DNA of 20,883 nt from Aliarcobacter sp. (lineage in GTDB: Bacteria > Campylobacterota > Campylobacteria > Campylobacterales > Arcobacteraceae), in NCBI GenBank assembly GCA_023268955.1, contig JALRJW010000140.1, positions 1-20,883 of the forward strand, given 5' to 3'. The number at the start of each line of letters is the position of its first letter. Position 1 is the stretch's first letter. A program made the position numbers and the translations under genes. A model generated the notes under the pieces. It was not told the DNA's origin. It ran no database searches and worked only from the letters and a program-made list of their open reading frames with translations. Shown piece by piece: positions 15,994 to 20,883 of this stretch.

Positions 15994-16813
15994 ATGAAAA
16001 ATCGGTCGTTATTAGCTTACTTACTAATTTCAGGTATTGGAAGTTTGTCACTTCATGCTTATACATGGGATTATTATGATGTAGCTGGGATTGTAGAAAA
16101 TACAGGCAAGATTGCCCCTTTAAGATTCGATGGGGCAATTAATTCTAGTACCGGTGCTCTATATCATACCAACATCAACACTGCTCATTTACAAGCAGGT
16201 TTGGATGATATTGTTTTTTATAACTCTGATGCTACAAATCAACCTAATCTAGTTCATTATCTTGTAAATGATGTGACAAGTCAAGCTGATTCATTGGTTT
16301 ATGTTCATACTAATAATCTTACAATCGAAGATATAACGCTTTCTAGTGAAAATACCCTATTCATTTTCGATAAACCAAATTCTACAATGCAGTTAAACAT
16401 TAATAATGGTACATTAGATTTGTATAAAGCACCAATTTTTATATCTCCAAATCCTCTTGAAATAAATGTCGGATCTACAACTTTATAGAAGGACATCAAC
16501 TTTAAAACGATTCATTGCAGATATTTCATCACCTACAATAGTGACGATTGATCCATTACTACACTTAAAATATTAGACACAGAAGATTTTTATTCTACTG
16601 ATTATCTATATTTTCGTGAATCGGCACAGATAAATGTCAATATTGCTTCTGAATTAATTGTAGATTCAAGCAAAGTTGTTCTTATAAAGGTTCAATCAAT
16701 GCTAATGATGGGGATGTTACCATACAAGGAACTAATATGTTGGTGTTTTTAGTAGTGTAAGTGACAATGGTAAGGAAGTTTCAGCATCAATGGATATGGT
16801 TTATCATTTTTAA
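15994..16813 (+). pseudogene. Frameshifted surface/outer-membrane protein gene (autotransporter-like)
   Basis: The first frame gives 164 residues: a signal peptide (cleavage after SLHA), then beta-rich, Asn/Thr/Asp-rich sequence of the type seen in passenger domains of surface proteins, ending at a TAG (16486-16488). Reading on in successive frames continues the same composition without interruption: a block at about 16490-16555, one at 16561-16688, one at 16689-16740 and one at 16742-16813. The last ends in VSASMDMVYHF, which looks like an outer-membrane beta-barrel C-terminus (alternating hydrophobics, terminal Phe). Reconnecting the pieces takes about four single-base shifts. The rejoined product of about 270 residues is short for an autotransporter, so internal sequence may also be missing. 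Neighbouring genes are intact, which favours true decay over poor sequence. Confidence 0.72.
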
Positions 16814-16836
16814 TGTACAATGAAAATTAGTGGAAA

Positions 16837-16868
16837 ATAAGAAAACCTAGATACTAGGATTTTCTTAT
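16837..16868. terminator. Intrinsic terminator after the decayed surface protein gene
   Basis: A stem of 14 pairs with one bulged base (ATAAGAAAACCTAG at 16837-16850 with CTAGGATTTTCTTAT at 16854-16868) closes a three-base loop and is followed by a T-rich run. It lies 24 bases after the broken gene's last stop. From here to 17100 I see no gene, only AT-rich sequence with a 16-base palindrome. Confidence 0.75.
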
Positions 16869-17100
16869 ACTTTTATTCAGTAATCATATAGATAAAATAC
16901 TTTTAACTTTGAATAACCTCAATTTTGTTGACAATTTTTTATTCAGTTGAATAAGTATCTATTTTATTAGCTTTTTAAATTATAATAAGATGCCGATTTA
17001 TGATAATCTAGCTCTACTTGTAAATCTGAAATATATCTAGATATATAATAAAACACTATTATCTAATATAATATTATAATTATTAGTTGAAATCAGAAAT

Positions 17101-18810
17101 TTAACCAACTGCCATTTTAGCTATATTTTTCCATAGAAATGGTGGAATTTCATATTCAAGTTCCCAAGTTATACTCATTGGTTGACTGCCATAATGAGAT
17201 TTATAAAAAACTTTACCCAAACAAATGTAAGTCATCACATTTTTATTTTCATCATGATTTGTTTCTCTAACAAAAAGGATTATGTTTTTTCCAATTTCTT
17301 GATGATTGATGTAGCTCTGACCTTTTGGTGATTCAGGTTTTGTTGAATTTTGAGATTGCCAGTGAAAAAGTTTTTCATTAATCGCATAATCATCATACAT
17401 AGTTGTAGGTGAATACTTTTCTTCAGTTTTTTCTAAAGTCACAAAAAGAAGCTCAGTGTTTTTTTCTTTAATATCTAAAACACCTTCTCGACTACTAGAT
17501 TTTTTATCAAAACTGTGTACACCAAAACCAGCTAAAATTTGCTCTCTTGTATATCTTGAGTGAACTTTTATAGGAGTTTGAAAAGAAAGGTTTAAATCGT
17601 ATTCAATATAGTTGATTTTTTCACTCAGTATCTCAATTACTTCTTTTAGTTCACTTGTCAGTAATTTATTTTCTCCAATATATTTTATACCATTTTCTAA
17701 ACTATCAAATTGGTTTGGTTCTTGAAAAAAATCGTAATACAACATAAGAGCCATTAATTTTTCATCTTGATTATTTAAATTAAATCTAAAATCATTTTGA
17801 ATAAGTGATAATATAAATTGAAAATATTTGTATGATTTTGTCAGTAAAAGTTTTTTTGTTAGCGCTCTTACAAGTTCTTTTTCATTGGTTTCACTAAAAT
17901 CTTTTACCACATTTGCTTCATAGCAAAGTTTTGTAAAACTATCATTTTTGTAAAATTTTTCTAGAGGTATATGGTTTACTTTTGTAAAGTTTTTAATTGT
18001 AAGTGGTAAGTTTGTATAGCTTTGAAAATTTTGTATTTTATTGATAAGTTTTCTTTTCCCAAGCATCGTAGCTTTTTTGATGTTGTTTAAAATATGTTCT
18101 TTTGCTTTTTTTTCTAAAACAATAGAACAACCCAAAGGAAGATGTGGAAATTCATTTTCTATTTCATCTTTTATTGAAGTTGATGTTTTTCCGATTAATC
18201 CTCTAAATTTTCCTTCAAAATCATATTCATCTCTTGCATTTCCAACAAAGTCTAAAACAGTCAAACACTCTTTATTATCCGCAAATCTTAACCCTCGTCC
18301 AAGTTGCTGTAAAAATACAGTCAAACTCTCTGTTGGTCGTAGAAATAAAATAGTATCAATCTCTGGAATATCAACTCCTTCGTTGAAAATATCAACAACA
18401 AAAAGATAATTTATCTCTTTGCTTAATAATTTATATTTAATATCATTACGATTTTTATTTCCACTGATTAAATAGTCTGCTTTTAATCCAGCTTTACAAA
18501 AGTTTTCACTCATAAACTGTGCGTGCTCTTGAGAAACGCAAAATCCTAAAGCTATTACATCATTAATATTTGTTAGATATTCTTCACATTTTTGAAGTAT
18601 GTCACGAACTCTTTGTTCAGTAGATAAAGCATCACTTAACTCTGTTGTTTGATATTTACCATTTTGCCATTTTATATTTTGTAAATTTATATTGTCACTT
18701 ATTCCAAAATATTGAAAAGGACAAAGTAGTTTTCTATTTAGAGCTTCAGGAAGTCTTATTTCAGCTGCAATTACATCACAAAAATCGTTCAGTATATTTT
18801 CATTATCCAT
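17101..18810 (-). CDS. C-terminal half of a split PLD-helicase-DUF3427 protein
   Basis: This 569-residue frame continues the upstream helicase half exactly in frame, after a TAA and one Arg codon. It opens with RMDNENIL, the sequence that normally follows the TATPER motif III of such helicases. It then carries the second RecA lobe: a FCVSQEHAQ strand, motif V FNEGVDIPEID, and motif VI QQLGRGLR. The remaining 400 residues match the DUF3427 type, including HSRYTREQILAGFGV, FHWQSQN and PMSITWELEYEIPP near the end. The ATG at 18810 lies only two codons after the stop, so reinitiation could make a separate protein, but no good ribosome site is visible. Alone it lacks Walker A and B and cannot hydrolyse ATP. 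Confidence 0.85.
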   Translation of the reverse strand: MDNENILNDFCDVIAAEIRLPEALNRKLLCPFQYFGISDNINLQNIKWQNGKYQTTELSDALSTEQRVRDILQKCEEYLTNINDVIALGFCVSQEHAQFMSENFCKAGLKADYLISGNKNRNDIKYKLLSKEINYLFVVDIFNEGVDIPEIDTILFLRPTESLTVFLQQLGRGLRFADNKECLTVLDFVGNARDEYDFEGKFRGLIGKTSTSIKDEIENEFPHLPLGCSIVLEKKAKEHILNNIKKATMLGKRKLINKIQNFQSYTNLPLTIKNFTKVNHIPLEKFYKNDSFTKLCYEANVVKDFSETNEKELVRALTKKLLLTKSYKYFQFILSLIQNDFRFNLNNQDEKLMALMLYYDFFQEPNQFDSLENGIKYIGENKLLTSELKEVIEILSEKINYIEYDLNLSFQTPIKVHSRYTREQILAGFGVHSFDKKSSSREGVLDIKEKNTELLFVTLEKTEEKYSPTTMYDDYAINEKLFHWQSQNSTKPESPKGQSYINHQEIGKNIILFVRETNHDENKNVMTYICLGKVFYKSHYGSQPMSITWELEYEIPPFLWKNIAKMAVG

Positions 18811-18813
18811 TCT

Positions 18814-20226
18814 TTAAGGAGTTGCTGTAAGTCCTAAAAGTATTTTTGGCTCAAATTTGTCTAATATAGGGCGATAGCTTTTTGCTGCAATATGATGCAC
18901 TTCATCGATAATAATAAAATCATAATAATTTAGAGATAATTGAAGTAATTCTATATTGTTTTGTAAAGTTTGAACTGATGCAAAAAGATATTCAAAACCT
19001 GTTGGTTCAATTCCATCAACCCAAAGTTCACCAAAATTATTATCTCTTAGTATTGATTGAAAAGTATCTCTTGCTTGAATTAAAATCTCTTTTCTATGTG
19101 CTACAAAAAGAAGTTTTGCGTTTTTATTTTGATTTTTAAATCTTTTATAGTCAAATGCACTAATTACAGTTTTACCTGTACCAGTTGCTGCAACAACTAA
19201 ATTTTTAAAACGATTGTGTATGTCTCTTTGTGTTTGTAACTCTTCTAAAATCTCTTCTTGATAATGGAATGGTCTAATATCAAAAAATGTAGAAAATCTA
19301 TTTTGATTTTCTATGGAGTCGTTTTTTAATGCTATTTGTAGCTTCTCTTTTTGTTCCCCTGTAAAAAGCTCAAACTCTTTATCTTCCCAGTATGTTTCAA
19401 AAGTTTTTTCAAATTTTTTTATTATATGAGAAATTTCTGCTGTTGTAACTTTTAGATTCCATTCTAAACCACTTGTTAATGCACTTTTTGAAATATTTGA
19501 AGAACCAATGTAACCTGTATGAAAACCAGTATTTCTAAAAAATAAGTACGATTTTGCATGAAGTCTTTCATTTGCAGTATTATAAGAAACTTTAATTTGC
19601 GTATTTGGTAAACTTGCTAAAAACTCAATTGCTTTTAAATCAGTTGCACCCATATATGAAGTAGTAATAATTTTTAATTTTTTACCTTTATTTGTGAACT
19701 CTCGAAGCTCTTTTTCAAATATTCTTATTCCAGACCATTTTATAAAAGAGACAAGTAGGTATATTTTATCTGATGATAGAATCTCTTTTTTTATTTCACT
19801 TTCAAGTGAAACTCCAGCATTACTTCCTGTAAAAAGTTCACTTTGTGTTAGTCCTGTATAAGGAGTTATCTCTTTAATATAATTATCAAAATTAACAATA
19901 TCAGAATCAATTTTTGGTAAAACAGCTTTTAGTAAATTGCCATTAAGATCAACTAAGTTTTGCGTAAAGTCCTGTTTTTGTATCTCATTTTCTAAAATTA
20001 GAATTATCTTATTGATAATCCCAATTTGTTTTTGAATACTATCTTCACCACTTATTAAATCTAAAGCAAATTTAATAATTTTTGTACAATAATTTGTTAG
20101 TATAGCAGAGGCTTCAGCTTTTTCAATAGATGATGTCTGAATATAGAAATTTTCTATATTTGTAGTACTTATTTTTTCAGAAATAAGCTTATTTAATAAC
20201 TGCTCATATAATCCAAGTTTAAACAT
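18814..20226 (-). CDS. N-terminal half of a split PLD-helicase-DUF3427 protein
   Basis: The 470-residue frame contains a helical N-terminal region (about 1-140), a phospholipase-D-like nuclease domain (about 140-285) with HAK at 223-225 and GSSNIS at 241-246, then the first RecA lobe of a superfamily 2 helicase: AATGTGKT (346-353), DEVHH (441-445) and TATP (467-470). It stops straight after TATP at a TAA where relatives have a Glu codon (GAA), so one G-to-T change explains the break. Together with the frame below it the intact protein would be about 1,041 residues, normal for this family. These proteins are usually found in defence islands. The ATG at 20226 is preceded by GGA and follows a GHKL ATPase remnant by 18 bases. 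Confidence 0.88.
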   Translation of the reverse strand: MFKLGLYEQLLNKLISEKISTTNIENFYIQTSSIEKAEASAILTNYCTKIIKFALDLISGEDSIQKQIGIINKIILILENEIQKQDFTQNLVDLNGNLLKAVLPKIDSDIVNFDNYIKEITPYTGLTQSELFTGSNAGVSLESEIKKEILSSDKIYLLVSFIKWSGIRIFEKELREFTNKGKKLKIITTSYMGATDLKAIEFLASLPNTQIKVSYNTANERLHAKSYLFFRNTGFHTGYIGSSNISKSALTSGLEWNLKVTTAEISHIIKKFEKTFETYWEDKEFELFTGEQKEKLQIALKNDSIENQNRFSTFFDIRPFHYQEEILEELQTQRDIHNRFKNLVVAATGTGKTVISAFDYKRFKNQNKNAKLLFVAHRKEILIQARDTFQSILRDNNFGELWVDGIEPTGFEYLFASVQTLQNNIELLQLSLNYYDFIIIDEVHHIAAKSYRPILDKFEPKILLGLTATP

Positions 20227-20244
20227 TATAAAAATCCAATTTAA

Positions 20245-20388
20245 TTAATAATATATTTTAATGTTTTTAGCATTAGCAGTTATACTATTATCAATAATAT
20301 CAGCAACTGCAGTTTCAAATGTATATCCTATATCCCTTAATGATTCTATAAGAGATGATGCTTTTGGAAGTAGTGATAAAGTTTCCAT
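20245..20388 (-). pseudogene. Remnant of a GHKL (MORC/MutL-like) ATPase gene
   Basis: A 47-residue frame reads as the start of a Bergerat-fold ATPase: LPKASSLIESLRDIGYTF followed by AVADIIDNSITANAKNI. The ADIIDNSITA segment is motif I of GHKL ATPases, with the Asn that coordinates magnesium (Asn34), and the spacing to the N-terminus matches prokaryotic MORC-like proteins found with helicases and restriction genes. It stops at TAA (20245-20247), where relatives continue for several hundred residues, including the DxGxG motif. The stop lies 18 bases before the helicase ATG, so most of the gene seems to have been deleted. A TTG at 20400 could extend it by four residues. Confidence 0.72.
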
Positions 20389-20481
20389 TTTTATGCCCAA
20401 TATAATTTTTTTTATATTATTTCAAAAGATTTGTATAAAATACATTAAAATATTACTAAATTCAAAAATTGATACACTCCC

Positions 20482-20670
20482 TCACAACTTTTGAGTATAA
20501 ACAATATACCTCTTACTTCCACCAGCCCTTACAGCATCAAACGGCCAGCAAGTTACAAGTACAAGTTCTTCGGTTCCAGTATATATTCCTAACTTATCTG
20601 TTTTAGTATCAATTACTTTTGTATGAGTGATTTTATACCTATGTTCTTTGTTAGTTGTATCATATAAAAC
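20482..20670 (-). pseudogene. C-terminal fragment of a class GN-type sortase
   Basis: About 62 residues end at a TGA (20482-20484). The sequence ELVLVTCWPFDAVRAGGSKRYIV carries the sortase catalytic Cys in LVTCWPF and the downstream Arg; TCWPFDA together with GG and RY is the pattern of class GN (marine proteobacterial) sortases. The N-terminal part with the catalytic His is missing because the frame meets dUTPase sequence on the other strand near 20663-20670. Sortases of this class act in the periplasm and usually pair with one dedicated target protein; none is visible here. Whether the truncation is biological or a joining artefact cannot be told from the window. Confidence 0.78.
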
Positions 20671-20883
20671 TGATGGTGCATCAGGTATGGACTTAATGGC
20701 ATATATAGATAAACCAATTGAATTGAAGCCGGGAGAATCATGCCTAGTACCAACAGGATTATCAGTTGCATTTCCTAAAGAATATGAAATTCAAATAAGA
20801 CCAAGGTCAGGATTAGCGGCAAAAAGCAATATTAGTGTTTTAAATACACCTGGTACAATTGATAGTGATTATAGAGGAGAAAT
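20663..20883 (+). pseudogene. dut: dUTP diphosphatase (trimeric dUTPase) fragment
   Basis: About 73 residues run to the window end. They contain dUTPase motif 1 (GASGMDLMAY), motif 2 (PRSGLAAK) and motif 3 (NTPGTIDSDYRGE), in the right order and spacing; the catalytic Asp is in GTIDSDYRG. The enzyme hydrolyses dUTP to dUMP and pyrophosphate, keeping uracil out of DNA. The N-terminal 15-20 residues and any start codon are absent: the frame begins abruptly at YKTDG, where the opposite strand holds sortase sequence. The two share about eight bases (TATAAAAC) at the junction. The C-terminus continues beyond the window. Confidence 0.85.

Noticed and set aside
18041..18409. Plus-strand frame of 122 codons opposite the helicase C-half
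   Set aside because: Antisense shadow of conserved helicase motifs V and VI; no ribosome site or family resemblance.
20261..20494. Plus-strand frame of 77 codons with a hydrophobic start
   Set aside because: It is the complement of the GHKL remnant, whose motif I is far more specific; there is no ribosome site.

Overview
The window is AT-rich, densely packed bacterial DNA that looks like a member of the Campylobacterota, most likely an Arcobacter-like species. I infer this from the run ppiD-like, ftsA, ftsZ, from the cbpA-hspR pair with an HspR operator, from the FliK, FlhB-C-like and FliP proteins, and from the A/T-biased codon use. No species can be fixed from the sequence alone. No tRNA, rRNA, CRISPR array or insertion sequence was seen.

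Layout. (1) 1-272: the middle of a shikimate/quinate dehydrogenase gene that stops matching its family near 182 and runs into unrelated sequence; this looks like a join. (2) 291-2387, minus strand: a tightly overlapping trio of a rhodanese-like protein, an FAD-dependent oxidoreductase resembling the MnmC C-terminal domain, and a membrane-anchored thioredoxin-like protein. (3) 2388-3769: the cbpA-hspR heat-shock operon with a recognisable HAIR operator in its promoter. (4) 3786-7855, minus strand: ppiD-like chaperone, ftsA and ftsZ, closed by a terminator shared with hspR. (5) 7914-10968, minus strand: an ArsC-family protein, a small unknown protein and a RecD2-type helicase, nearly without gaps. 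(6) 11045-11443, minus strand: a small exported acidic protein. (7) 11517-15825, plus strand: fliK, a stand-alone FlhB C-terminal domain, an MreD-like membrane protein, penicillin-binding protein 2 and fliP, mixing flagellar export with cell-wall elongation. (8) 15994-16813: a surface or outer-membrane protein gene broken by about four frameshifts. (9) 17101-20388, minus strand: a remnant of a GHKL (MORC/MutL-like) ATPase followed by a large PLD-DEAD helicase-DUF3427 gene cut by one in-frame stop codon; this resembles a decaying defence module. (10) 20482-20883: the C-terminal end of a class GN-type sortase (minus strand) joined head to head to a dUTPase fragment (plus strand).

Most of the window is housekeeping: division (FtsA/FtsZ), wall synthesis (PBP2), envelope folding (PpiD-like), stress response (CbpA/HspR) and flagellar assembly. 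The accessory interest lies in 15.9-20.9 kb, where three genes in a row are broken or truncated. At both window ends, gene fragments stop abruptly next to unrelated sequence, which suggests artificial or recent joins, so adjacency there should not be trusted.
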